Source of the DNA: Desulfococcus sp. 4484_241
GTDB lineage: Bacteria > Desulfobacterota > Desulfobacteria > Desulfobacterales > Desulfosudaceae
Length of the DNA stretch: 64,000 nt
Direction of reading: 5' to 3'
Assembly (NCBI GenBank): GCA_002085115.1
Contig: MZGQ01000019.1
Coordinates: 1-64,000, forward strand
Shown here: piece after piece, positions 29,774 through 38,708 of the stretch
Numbering within the stretch: the stretch's first letter is position 1
Layout: each line of letters starts with the position of its first letter
Notes under the pieces: generated by a model
Databases searched by the model: none
Seen by the model: only the letters and a program-made list of their open reading frames with translations
Told to the model about the DNA's origin: nothing
Made by a program: the position numbers and the translations under genes

Positions 29774-31127
29774 CGGTCCTCTTCAAACGTGCCGCGAAAA
29801 AACCGTCAAGTTTATGTTCAAATGGCAATGTTTTAAAAAAACCGTTCTTATCGATAAACCCTGACACCTCAGCGGGAATAAGGGCTTTGTTGCCTTCTAT
29901 ATCAAACTCCCTGTGATTGTTCAAAAACGCACGTACAACTTCCTCGCACTCCTCGGGTTCTATGCTGCACACGGAATAGACCAGCACCCCTCCCCTCCTG
30001 ACCATGCCGGCGAGGTTGTCAAGAATGGACAGCTGATCCATTGCGAAACGGCGCAAATTCTGGGCGGAAAGCCTCCACTTGGTATCCGGGTTTCGCCGTA
30101 TAACCCCGGACCCTGAACAGGGGCAGTCGGCAAGAACCCTGTCAAACAAGCCCTCATTCTTTAAAACCGTTGAGGAAAGCAGATCTGACTTCAAAGTCCT
30201 TGTGTTTATGACACCCAGCCGCTCCATTTCAAACCGGAGTTTTTCCAGTTTCCGCCCGTCCCTGTCAACCGCAACGATCTCCCCTGTATTCTCCATGAGC
30301 TGGGCCATGTGGCCTGTTTTGCCGCCAAGCCCGGCGCAGGCATCCAGCACCCTCTCGCCGGGTCTTGGATCGGTAAGACGGCATATCATCTGGGCGGCCT
30401 CGTCCTGGACATGAAACCATCCACGCCCAAAAGCGGTCAATTCATGCACGGGAACAGATGGTGAAAAAAAGGAAAACGCGTTTTCAAGACGACCCGAGCG
30501 TTCTATACGGCCCACTTCAGGAATCAGCGAGTCGGCCAACGTGTCAGGAACGGTCTTCAGGGTATTTACCCGTACCGTTATCGGCGGAATGCTGTTCATT
30601 ACGTCACACATCCTGCCGGTGTTTTCCAGCCCGAAACGTTCGATCCACCGCCTGAGAATCCAGCAAGGGAAAGATTTTGCAACAGACATCCCTTTTACGG
30701 GGTCCCCGGCCATATCGGATAAATCGGGCTGGCCCGGCATCCTTGCTATGCTTCGCAGCACGCCATTGACAAACCCGGAAAAACGTGGATGGGAACGCTT
30801 CTTGGCCAGCTCTACAGACGCATTTACAGCGGCAAAAGCGGGTATCCTGTCCAAAAACCGCAACTGGAAAACGCCAAGCCTGAGGATATTCAAGATATCG
30901 GTATCCATGCGGTCTGGAGGCGTGCGGGAAAAATGGGCTATTATCCAGTCGATGGTATTTCGCCGGCGGAGCACGCCGTAAACAAGGGTTGTTACAAGCG
31001 CCCTGTCCCTTTTTTCCCGCAACCGGGCCGAACCCAGAATATCATCGACAAGAGTATCAAGTGTAAAAGACCCCTTTTCAAGGGAGCTTAATATATCTAA
31101 AGCCGTTGCACGCGGATCGGGTTTCAT
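29766..31127 (-). CDS. rsmB: 16S rRNA (cytosine(967)-C(5))-methyltransferase
   Basis: NusB-like N-terminus; VLDACAGLGGKTGHMAQLM, DRVLADCPCSGSGVIRRNPD, VLVYSVCSIEPEECEEVV. Confidence 0.94.
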   Translation of the reverse strand: MKPDPRATALDILSSLEKGSFTLDTLVDDILGSARLREKRDRALVTTLVYGVLRRRNTIDWIIAHFSRTPPDRMDTDILNILRLGVFQLRFLDRIPAFAAVNASVELAKKRSHPRFSGFVNGVLRSIARMPGQPDLSDMAGDPVKGMSVAKSFPCWILRRWIERFGLENTGRMCDVMNSIPPITVRVNTLKTVPDTLADSLIPEVGRIERSGRLENAFSFFSPSVPVHELTAFGRGWFHVQDEAAQMICRLTDPRPGERVLDACAGLGGKTGHMAQLMENTGEIVAVDRDGRKLEKLRFEMERLGVINTRTLKSDLLSSTVLKNEGLFDRVLADCPCSGSGVIRRNPDTKWRLSAQNLRRFAMDQLSILDNLAGMVRRGGVLVYSVCSIEPEECEEVVRAFLNNHREFDIEGNKALIPAEVSGFIDKNGFFKTLPFEHKLDGFFAARLKRTDG

Positions 31128-31169
31128 TGGATATAGATTGAAATCCTGTATGTGACGGGACCGGATGGT

Positions 31170-32111
31170 TTATGAAAACACGGCTCCCTCTGGAATAGTA
31201 TGCCCCCTCAAAAAATCCTCTATGGGTAGCGGCTTTGCGGACTCCGCCTGAATACGCTTTATTGATACGCCGCCTTCGGAAGCTGCTACAACAAGCTCTC
31301 CCGGGAAAGCGCCCACAACAGTTCCGGGCCGGCTTGTCTTTGCCAGGGAGACAGGCTCGACCTCGAGAAGCCTGTAACGCCTGCCGTCCAGGAATGTATA
31401 GGCTCCCGGCCAGGGAGTCATTCCGTTTACAAACCTCCTCAGCTTTACTGCCGGCTGGTTCCAGTCGATTTTACCATGTTCCTTTTTCAGAAGCGGAGCA
31501 AATGTGGCTTTTGAATGATCCTGGGGGACCGCGTTGACCGTGTCATGCTCTATAAGCTCAAGAGTTCTCAACAGCAGGTCGGCTCCACGGAGGGCAAGCC
31601 TGTCATGCAGGTCTGCTGCAGTATCTGTCTCCGATATGGGCTCAGTGTATGAAAGGATGATATCCCCGGAGTCCATGCCCTCGTCCATGAAAATACTGGT
31701 AACGCCGGTTTCCTTTTCCATGTTTACAATGGCCCACTGGATCGGCGACGGGCCTCTGTACTTGGGTAAAAGCGAGGGATGTATGTTAACGGCGCCGCGT
31801 TTGGGGATCGAGAGAATCCGGCCGGGCAGAATAAGTCCGTAAGCAACTACGACAAAAAGATCCGGGGCCGTCGACGCAAGCGTTTTGGCAACCGTTTCAT
31901 CCTTAAACGAAACAGGCTGAATGACATCAAGCCCCATCTCAACAGCCGCCTGCTTGACAGCTCCGGGGAGGACCTTTCTGCCACGTCCCTTTGGCCGGTC
32001 AGGCTGAGCCACGACCAGGGACAGTTCATGCCTGCTGTTATGCAACACCTTGAGGCACGGCACGGCAAACTCAGGCGTTCCCATGAATACTATTCTCAGG
32101 GTTTCGGGCAT
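31170..32111 (-). CDS. fmt: Methionyl-tRNA formyltransferase
   Basis: RIVFMGTPEFAVPCLKVL, NIHPSLLPKYRGPSPIQWAI, DEGMDSGDIIL, GMTPWPGAYTFLDG. Confidence 0.96.
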   Translation of the reverse strand: MPETLRIVFMGTPEFAVPCLKVLHNSRHELSLVVAQPDRPKGRGRKVLPGAVKQAAVEMGLDVIQPVSFKDETVAKTLASTAPDLFVVVAYGLILPGRILSIPKRGAVNIHPSLLPKYRGPSPIQWAIVNMEKETGVTSIFMDEGMDSGDIILSYTEPISETDTAADLHDRLALRGADLLLRTLELIEHDTVNAVPQDHSKATFAPLLKKEHGKIDWNQPAVKLRRFVNGMTPWPGAYTFLDGRRYRLLEVEPVSLAKTSRPGTVVGAFPGELVVAASEGGVSIKRIQAESAKPLPIEDFLRGHTIPEGAVFS

Positions 32112-32614
32112 TGTCTTATCTTTTTCAGCACCTTTCTTTTGTAAAGCTCTTTTTTAAGCCGGCTGATCCTGTCCAGGATCAACACTCCATCCAGGTGGTC
32201 AATCTCATGCTGCAGCACGACAGCCTCAAGCCCGTCCGCCTCTATGACAACGGGTTGGCCTTCACGGTCCAATCCCTCCACCCTGACCCATTCGGCACGC
32301 TTTATGTCGGCCCGCAACCCAGGGACACTCAGGCATCCCTCTTTTTCTGAGACACGCTCTCCCCTCAACTCAACCAGTTCAGGGTTTATGATGGTCTTAA
32401 ACTGCTTCTTCTCGCGCTCCTCGGAAATGTCATAAACTATTACCCGCCTGTCATCATTTACCTGAACAGAGGCAAGGCCAACACCCTGCCTGGCATACAT
32501 GGTCTCGCCCATATCATCGATAAACCTGTTCAGCTCGGAATCGATCCTGTCGACAGGTCTGGCCCCTCTTTTTAAAATATCTGCCGGGTATGTCACAATC
32601 TCTAAAACAGACAT
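32096..32614 (-). CDS. def: Peptide deformylase
   Basis: GVGLASVQVNDDRRVIVYD, EGCLSVPG, QHEIDHLDGVL. Motif 1 is GVGLASVQ rather than the common GxGLAAxQ. Confidence 0.95.
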   Translation of the reverse strand: MSVLEIVTYPADILKRGARPVDRIDSELNRFIDDMGETMYARQGVGLASVQVNDDRRVIVYDISEEREKKQFKTIINPELVELRGERVSEKEGCLSVPGLRADIKRAEWVRVEGLDREGQPVVIEADGLEAVVLQHEIDHLDGVLILDRISRLKKELYKRKVLKKIRQCPKP

Positions 32615-32724
32615 AATTTCTTGACCCTGGTTGAAAAATTAAACTCTTATAAACATAAATATCTGCTTCACACACAGCTGTTATGACCAAACCGGTCATA
32701 TCATGCAATGCACAGCGATAAAGG

Positions 32725-33663
32725 CTATATAAAAACAATTTTTCTTGCTATTGCCACATCGTTTGCTATTCCGGCCTTTAGTTCTTCTATTGTTTCAAAC
32801 CGCTTTTCATCCCGCAGCCGTTTTATGAAGTTGACCCTTATAAAGCGGCCTCCAAGGTCACCTTCAAAATCCAGGATATGCACTTCCACCGTAAACTGGT
32901 GATCCTCGAACGTGGGGCTGAAACCGATATTGGCCACCCCCTTATAAATATTCGAGCCGTATTCAACACTTACCGCGTAAACCCCGATGCCGGGGCACAG
33001 CTCGTTTTTCAACTCCATATTCGCAGTAGGAAATCCAAGGATTTTTGCACCGCGTCCACGGCCAGGCACCACGGTCCCGCAAACCTGGTATGGCCGTCCC
33101 AACAGTTCGGCGGCCGTCTCAACATCCCCCTCCATAACCTTTTCACGTATCACGGTACTGCTTATGCGCCGATTCTCCATGCCCGGGACAACAACCCACT
33201 TTTCGCACAAAACCTCGAAACCCGCGTCTCCGGCATGTCTTTTCAAAAAATCCACGTCCCCTTCCCTGTTTCTGCCAAAAGCGTAATCACCCCCAACCAC
33301 GATGGCCTTCATACCGATTCTCTTTATCAGGATATCTTCAAGAAAGGTTTTTGCGTCAAGCTTTGCCAAACCGGGGGTAAAGGCCAGGCAGACAAGGGCA
33401 TCCATTCCGGCTGAAGATATGAGCTCGACCTTTCTCTCATAAACGGTAATACGGGGCAACGGAGGCAGGTCGGGCCTGAGAACGCTGACAGGATGTGGCT
33501 CAAACGTCACCGCCACGGAAGTTCCGCCTATTTCCCGCGCTTTTTCGCGTACCCTGGCAAAAAGCGCCTGGTGCCCCTTGTGAACTCCATCGAAGTTGCC
33601 TATTGTTACCACAGCATTTTTAAAAGGTTCGTTAAGCTTTTCAATATCCTCGACAACCCTCAT
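32725..33663 (-). CDS. ribF: Bifunctional riboflavin kinase/FAD synthetase
   Basis: AVVTIGNFDGVHKGHQALF, SSTVIREKVMEGDVETAAELLGRPY, LGFPTANMEL, GVYAVSVEYG...FEGDLGG. Confidence 0.95.
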   Translation of the reverse strand: MRVVEDIEKLNEPFKNAVVTIGNFDGVHKGHQALFARVREKAREIGGTSVAVTFEPHPVSVLRPDLPPLPRITVYERKVELISSAGMDALVCLAFTPGLAKLDAKTFLEDILIKRIGMKAIVVGGDYAFGRNREGDVDFLKRHAGDAGFEVLCEKWVVVPGMENRRISSTVIREKVMEGDVETAAELLGRPYQVCGTVVPGRGRGAKILGFPTANMELKNELCPGIGVYAVSVEYGSNIYKGVANIGFSPTFEDHQFTVEVHILDFEGDLGGRFIRVNFIKRLRDEKRFETIEELKAGIANDVAIARKIVFI

Positions 33664-33705
33664 GAAACTTATCCTTTCGGTCCGCAAACCGGGTATCGAT
33701 TTTGC

Positions 33706-33734
33706 TTGACACTTATATTAACCTTATATATATA
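33706..33734 (+). promoter_or_regulatory. Sigma70-like promoter upstream of tRNA-Leu
   Basis: TTGACA - 17 bp - TATATA, divergent from ribF. Confidence 0.65.
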
Positions 33735-33793
33735 GAAGTTTTTCACAGCGGGCGCAACGATTATATTCGCTTGGGCGCGCAAACGGTAAAAGT

Positions 33794-33880
33794 GCCGAAG
33801 TGGCGGAATTGGTAGACGCGCTAGGTTCAGGGTCTAGTGGGAGTCCTCCCGTGGGAGTTCAAGTCTCCCCTTCGGCACCA
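33794..33880 (+). tRNA. tRNA-Leu (anticodon CAG)
   Basis: GCCGAAGTGGCGGAATTGGTAGACGCGCTAGGTTCAGGGTCTAGTGGGAGTCCTCCCGTGGGAGTTCAAGTCTCCCCTTCGGCACCA; class II tRNA with variable arm. Confidence 0.96.
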
Positions 33881-33976
33881 GGTTATCCCTGTCTGAAAGA
33901 TTTTCCATCTGGTGCCCGCCATCTGCTATACACGGCAGGGTTTTGATCTTTTGCTGCTTTTATGTGAAATCCCGGG

Positions 33977-34543
33977 TTAAATTATTGCGCTTTCTCTGTC
34001 TATAAGATCAGAGGGGGCGTGGGAGTCTGTGTTTATTACCATACCGGCGCCGTACTTTGCGGCAAGCTTTGCAACATGACCATTGGCAAGGCTGTGGCCG
34101 GCGCGTGCCGATATCTCAAGGAGCACGTTACGCGACCTGGCGGCTTTAACCTCATCCTCGTTTATAAGTCCGGGATGCGCCAGGATATCCGCCCCTGCTT
34201 CTATTGCAGCCATGTTTGTTCCTGCAGCTACAGGTTCGGCCAGTGTTTCGCCGTGTACGATAACGATTTTTGCGCCAAGGGAACGCGCCTTCTCAACAGT
34301 TCCGGCAATAAGCGGCACCGGCACATGAGTTATCTCTATGCCGGGAACAATTTTTATCTTTAAAACACTGTTTAACTCGTCCGCGACATTGGCAATCCTT
34401 GGAACGATAAAGTCTATATTGGAAGAATCGCCATGATCCGTAATCGCCAGGGCCTTCAGCCCCTTATGCTCCGCCCTTCTTGCAAGCTCGGAGGGGATCA
34501 GTACGCCGTCACTGAAAATCGAATGGGTGTGCAGATCTATCAT
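33977..34543 (-). CDS. PHP domain histidinol-phosphatase-like metal-dependent phosphohydrolase
   Basis: MIDLHTHSIFSDGVLIPSELARRAEHKGLKALAITDHGDSSN...DILAHPGLI...VINTDSHAP. Confidence 0.92.
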   Translation of the reverse strand: MIDLHTHSIFSDGVLIPSELARRAEHKGLKALAITDHGDSSNIDFIVPRIANVADELNSVLKIKIVPGIEITHVPVPLIAGTVEKARSLGAKIVIVHGETLAEPVAAGTNMAAIEAGADILAHPGLINEDEVKAARSRNVLLEISARAGHSLANGHVAKLAAKYGAGMVINTDSHAPSDLIDRESAII

Positions 34544-34547
34544 TGTT

Positions 34548-35054
34548 TTACACCTTGTATTTTCCAAAATCCTCGGGGGAAAGGCTCGCAAGGTACTCGG
34601 CCCACTTCTTGCCTTCCTCACTCTCATCTTTTATCTCGTAGTCGGTCTGCCCGCTGCTGCCGGCCTTGAGGGCGGCAATTACCTTATGATCGACAAACAC
34701 CGGTGCATTGAACCTGACTGAAATGGCTATGGCGTCGCTTGGCCTTGAGTCTATGGAAAACTCCTCTTGTCCCGAGGAAAAATATATCCTTGCGAAAAAG
34801 GTGTTATCCCTAAGGTCACACACCTCGACACGCTCTACATCAACCTTCATCATGGTGATGAAATTCTTAAACAGGTCATGGGTCATGGGCCGCTCGAATT
34901 GAACCGACTGAAGGGCGGAAGCTATGGAAGCAGCCTCGAGCAGGCCTATCCATATGGGTATTGTCTCGTTGGTATCAATGGTTTTCAATACAATAATCGG
35001 GGATTTGTTGTCCTGGTCAAGGGCCAGGCCAAGAATATCAACCTTATGCAGCAT
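34548..35054 (-). CDS. Bifunctional nuclease (BFN) family protein
   Basis: MLHKVDILGLALDQDNKSPIIVLKTIDTNETIPIWIGLLEAASIASALQ...SIDSRPSDAIAISVRFNAPVFV; SD GGAGGT upstream of the chosen ATG. Confidence 0.9.
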   Translation of the reverse strand: MLHKVDILGLALDQDNKSPIIVLKTIDTNETIPIWIGLLEAASIASALQSVQFERPMTHDLFKNFITMMKVDVERVEVCDLRDNTFFARIYFSSGQEEFSIDSRPSDAIAISVRFNAPVFVDHKVIAALKAGSSGQTDYEIKDESEEGKKWAEYLASLSPEDFGKYKV

Positions 35055-35106
35055 CTGCATCACCTCCCTTAACCGAATATATAGTAAAACAGCTAAAAAA
35101 CAAGCG

Positions 35107-36486
35107 CTAAGCAACAGCGACATTAGCAAAAGCATCAGCAATCGCAACCGCCCTGCCTTTCAGGCTGTGGGCAAGCCCTGCCTCGATCCTGACCTGTGCC
35201 AGGCACCCCGGTCTTACAGCCGCCCCGCCGGGGCAATCACCCGGCACGGTAAAGTTCACCACCCTGTTAGTAGTGTCCCTGCCTGTCCACTGTAACGCGG
35301 CGCCATTACCGGAACGGCCGCTTTTCCCCTCTACAAGCACCTCGATCACCCTTCCCTCGAACTCAATGTTTTTTCTTCTGCTTATACTGTTCTGCAGGGA
35401 AAGCAAGGTGTTTATCCGCCTGCGTTTTTCATCCTCGTCCACCTTATCGGAAAATTTCGACGCAGGCGCCAGTGGACGGTCGGAATAGATAAACGCGAAG
35501 ATGCTGTCAAACTCCACCTGCCGCACAAGGTCAAGCGTTTGCTGAAAATCCCGTTCAGACTCGCCTGGAAATCCAACGATGATATCACTTGACAGGGCAA
35601 TACCTTCCCTCGCACTGCGAAGGGTTTCGAGCTTCTCAAGGTACTCCTCGCGAGTATACTTCCGGTTCATCCTCTCAAGGATTCTGTCTGAGCCGGACTG
35701 AACCGGGAGGTGAATGTGGGAGCAAAGCCTGTCCAGATTCCGAAATGCATCAACAAGCCCGGGCGAAAGGTCCTTTGGGTGTGATGTGGTAAAACGTATC
35801 CGCAAAAGCCCCTCGATCTCATTGACCATGCCCAGCAGCCGCGCAAAGGAACAACCGTTCTTATCCTTGCCGTAACTGTTGACGTTCTGTCCAAGCAGTG
35901 TTACCTCCCTGACACCACGGGCAACAAGAGACCGGATCTCTTCCACTATCCTTGACGGAGGCCGGCTGAATTCCCTGCCCCTGACATACGGAACCACACA
36001 ATAGGTACAAAAGTTATCACAGCCCCTCATTATGGTTACAAAATGTGACACGCCGGTCACAGGCCCGGTGATGAGATCAAAATCCCCCCCGGCTGTCATG
36101 TCTGTATCAACAACCGGTCCACCTCCTGCCTCAATCCGGCGAAGATGTACAGGCATCCTCTCCAGGGCTGCCGTTCCCAGCACAATGTCAACCTCCGGGA
36201 ACATACGGATTATCCCCTCCCCCTCCTCCTGTGCCACGCATCCGCTCACACAGATAGTCAGGCCGGGATCGGAACGTTTCCTTGCCGCAAGCCTTCCGAC
36301 AAGGCTCATGGCTTTCTGGCGGGCCTTGGCCCTTATGGTGCAGGTGTTCACCACAACAAGATCGGCGTCTCCAGTCTCAGAAGCAGGACTGTAGCCCAGG
36401 GATGAAAGCAGTCCGCATAGTTTTGATGAATCGGACACGTTCATCTGACAGCCGATCGTATGTATGTAGAACCGTTTCATTTTCAT
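35107..36486 (-). CDS. miaB: tRNA-2-methylthio-N6-dimethylallyladenosine synthase
   Basis: FYIHTIGCQMNVSDSSKL, MRGCDNFCTYCVVPYVRGREFSRP radical SAM CxxxCxxC, C-terminal TRAM-like domain. Confidence 0.95.
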   Translation of the reverse strand: MKMKRFYIHTIGCQMNVSDSSKLCGLLSSLGYSPASETGDADLVVVNTCTIRAKARQKAMSLVGRLAARKRSDPGLTICVSGCVAQEEGEGIIRMFPEVDIVLGTAALERMPVHLRRIEAGGGPVVDTDMTAGGDFDLITGPVTGVSHFVTIMRGCDNFCTYCVVPYVRGREFSRPPSRIVEEIRSLVARGVREVTLLGQNVNSYGKDKNGCSFARLLGMVNEIEGLLRIRFTTSHPKDLSPGLVDAFRNLDRLCSHIHLPVQSGSDRILERMNRKYTREEYLEKLETLRSAREGIALSSDIIVGFPGESERDFQQTLDLVRQVEFDSIFAFIYSDRPLAPASKFSDKVDEDEKRRRINTLLSLQNSISRRKNIEFEGRVIEVLVEGKSGRSGNGAALQWTGRDTTNRVVNFTVPGDCPGGAAVRPGCLAQVRIEAGLAHSLKGRAVAIADAFANVAVA

Positions 36487-36545
36487 TGTGAAAAATAAAA
36501 CACCAGATACAGCAACCTGTTCCGGAAATGCCGGCGCAACAAAAA

Positions 36546-36983
36546 TTATTTTCCTTTACGCTTTTTAAAAGGGGCACCGTGCATCTCTATTTTTGCAATA
36601 TCCGCAACATCTATTTTTATATCTGCCACCGAGGATGAACCGTAACAGGACATATCCTTCTTTATTGCAAGTGTCACTGTTTTCCCGTCTGCCAGATCTA
36701 TCGTTGCAAGCACCTTTCCGGTATCGCCCCTGTTAAACTTTATACTTTTGATCTTATCAAAATCCACCGACGCTTCTGCCATTCCCAGCTTACCGTAAAA
36801 AAAAGTCTTTCCCTCGAATGAAAAATGGTCAAGATCTATCGAAAGACCGGAACGGTCAACCAGTGTGGCCGAATAGTTGCGGCTGGTTTTGGGAATCTCG
36901 ACTCCTCCATCCCCCATTGTGCCCATTCCAAGGCACAGAAAAGCAGCCAGCAGTAAAAAAACCAGATATTTTTTATTTACCAT
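36546..36983 (-). CDS. Hypothetical secreted protein
   Basis: 145-aa ORF with N-terminal signal-like sequence MVNKKYLVFLLLAAFLCLGMG, between DUF4911 and miaB genes in the same orientation. Confidence 0.75.
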   Translation of the reverse strand: MVNKKYLVFLLLAAFLCLGMGTMGDGGVEIPKTSRNYSATLVDRSGLSIDLDHFSFEGKTFFYGKLGMAEASVDFDKIKSIKFNRGDTGKVLATIDLADGKTVTLAIKKDMSCYGSSSVADIKIDVADIAKIEMHGAPFKKRKGK

Positions 36984-37200
36984 CTTCCCCGTCTGCCTCC
37001 TCTATCATCATACCGGCCTTAAGATCGTTTAAAACTTCATCGACTTCATCCTCACAACCAGGAGCGATACAAAGCATAACATCACCCCGGGCGGCGTCAA
37101 GGGTTGTCAAAACGGCGATCCCGTCATATCCTTCAAGCACAAACCGAACAAAGGCTATCCCCGACCTGTCAACCCTCAAGTAGCGACGCGTGGTCTCCAT
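36973..37200 (-). CDS. DUF4911 domain-containing protein
   Basis: 75 aa, RYLRVDRSGIAFVRFVLEGYDGIAVLTTLD...VMLCIAPGCEDEVDEVLNDL; adjacent to efp. Confidence 0.8.
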   Translation of the reverse strand: METTRRYLRVDRSGIAFVRFVLEGYDGIAVLTTLDAARGDVMLCIAPGCEDEVDEVLNDLKAGMMIEEADGEDGK

Positions 37201-37203
37201 GTT

Positions 37204-37767
37204 TTACTGTTTCACCCGTTCCACGTAACTCTTGGTGCGTGTATCTATCTTCAAGACGTCTCCGGCCTCTATGAATGGCGGGACCTGCAAAACATAACCG
37301 GTTTCCACGGTTACGGGCTTGCTGCTGCCTGACGCAGTATCACCTTTGACCCACGGATCAGCCTCGACAACCTTAAGCTCCACGAAGTTTGGCAAAGACA
37401 CTCCAATGGGCCTGTCATCAAAAAACAGTACGTCACAGACCGTGTTTTCCTTTAACAGATCAACAGCGTCACCAACCTGCTGTTCAGGGACAAAGACCTG
37501 CTCATAATTTGAGGAGTCCATGAAACAGTAGCCATCACCGTCACAATAGAGGTACTCCATCTTGCGCTCCTCGAGGTTCGCCTCGTTTATCTTGTCACCG
37601 CTCCTGTAAGTGTGGTCAAACTGCGCCCCGGTTATCATGTTTTTCAACTTGCACTTGTAAAGGGCCTGCCCCTTTCCCGGTTTTACAAACTCAAATTCCA
37701 CCACGACATGAGGATCACCGTCAATTTCAACCTTAAGACCTTTCCTTAAATCACACGCTTCATACAT
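37204..37767 (-). CDS. efp: Elongation factor P
   Basis: DLRKGLKVEIDGDPHVVVEFEFVKPGKGQALYKCKLKNMITGAQFDHTYRSGDKI..., ETGYVLQVPPFIEAGDVLKIDTRTKSYVERV. Confidence 0.96.
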   Translation of the reverse strand: MYEACDLRKGLKVEIDGDPHVVVEFEFVKPGKGQALYKCKLKNMITGAQFDHTYRSGDKINEANLEERKMEYLYCDGDGYCFMDSSNYEQVFVPEQQVGDAVDLLKENTVCDVLFFDDRPIGVSLPNFVELKVVEADPWVKGDTASGSSKPVTVETGYVLQVPPFIEAGDVLKIDTRTKSYVERVKQ

Positions 37768-37925
37768 CAGTTACTCTCCAAGATGGTTATATTTTTTACC
37801 TTTATCTTTGAACTGCAATTATACTCAAATCATCACATACGTGCCAGCTCTAATATTTATCATGGTTCCGGGAACCAAAAGCGCTTATAAAAAAGCCGCA
37901 TGGCAAAAAGACAGCCGGCATTTCA

Positions 37926-38708
37926 TCAAACCGCCCCGGCATCAGGCCGCAAACCGCTCAGAGCCGCCTCTGCCCGCCTTGCCTCCTTGACAAAACGTTC
38001 CACCAGGTCAAAATCCTTTTTAAACCTTACCGGTCGGCCCTTGTTATCACGAGCATTTGTCAGGGTGCAACTGTCAACGCCGGCCGGCCTTGTATGCATG
38101 ATACCGTCATACACATTTTCAGGCGACATGCCGCCAGCCAGGATAACAGGAACTTTCGCACGTTCAACCAGCTTTGCTGCAATATCCCAGTTTGAGGTCA
38201 CTCCTGTTATGCCGATAAAACCTTCAACCGGGCGTTCATCCTCTGCCGGAAGCTCGGTGTCTGTTAAAAACCAGTCGCAAAGCGGCTCAAGCACCGGTAG
38301 TGCTGAAAAAAGCTCCTCCCCTTCATCATCTCCTGACGGGCCGACCGGGACAGAACGCATGCTGTCTATCTCGGGAAACCGCTGTTTTACAATCCTTTGG
38401 ACCGAAAGTATCCTGTCAAGCTCCTTGCGCCGCTCCCGCCCCAAAGGAAGGCGTTCACAAAAATGGATAATATCGGGCTGGTAAAAATCCAGCATCCGTG
38501 AGATCGTGTCAGCATCACAGAACAGCGGTATGATGCTGCTCTTTGCGCCTGCATCAGCAACCACCCGCACAACATCTTTCAATGCCGGCTGCTTCCATCT
38601 TTCCGGGTCAAGCACAACAGTTCCGACATGGTCAACACCAAGCTCAACTGCCTTCTCGGCTTCGCGTGGCTCCTGTATCTCGTAAATCTGCACAATCACC
38701 TTATTCAT
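37926..38708 (-). CDS. Phosphoribosylanthranilate isomerase-like (TrpF-fold) protein
   Basis: KVIVQIYEIQEPREAEKAVELGVDHVGTVV...IPLFCDADTISRMLDFYQPDIIHFCE...VPVILAGGMSPENVYDGI...GVDSCTLTN; lacks the KICG cysteine. Confidence 0.7.
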   Translation of the reverse strand: MNKVIVQIYEIQEPREAEKAVELGVDHVGTVVLDPERWKQPALKDVVRVVADAGAKSSIIPLFCDADTISRMLDFYQPDIIHFCERLPLGRERRKELDRILSVQRIVKQRFPEIDSMRSVPVGPSGDDEGEELFSALPVLEPLCDWFLTDTELPAEDERPVEGFIGITGVTSNWDIAAKLVERAKVPVILAGGMSPENVYDGIMHTRPAGVDSCTLTNARDNKGRPVRFKKDFDLVERFVKEARRAEAALSGLRPDAGAV

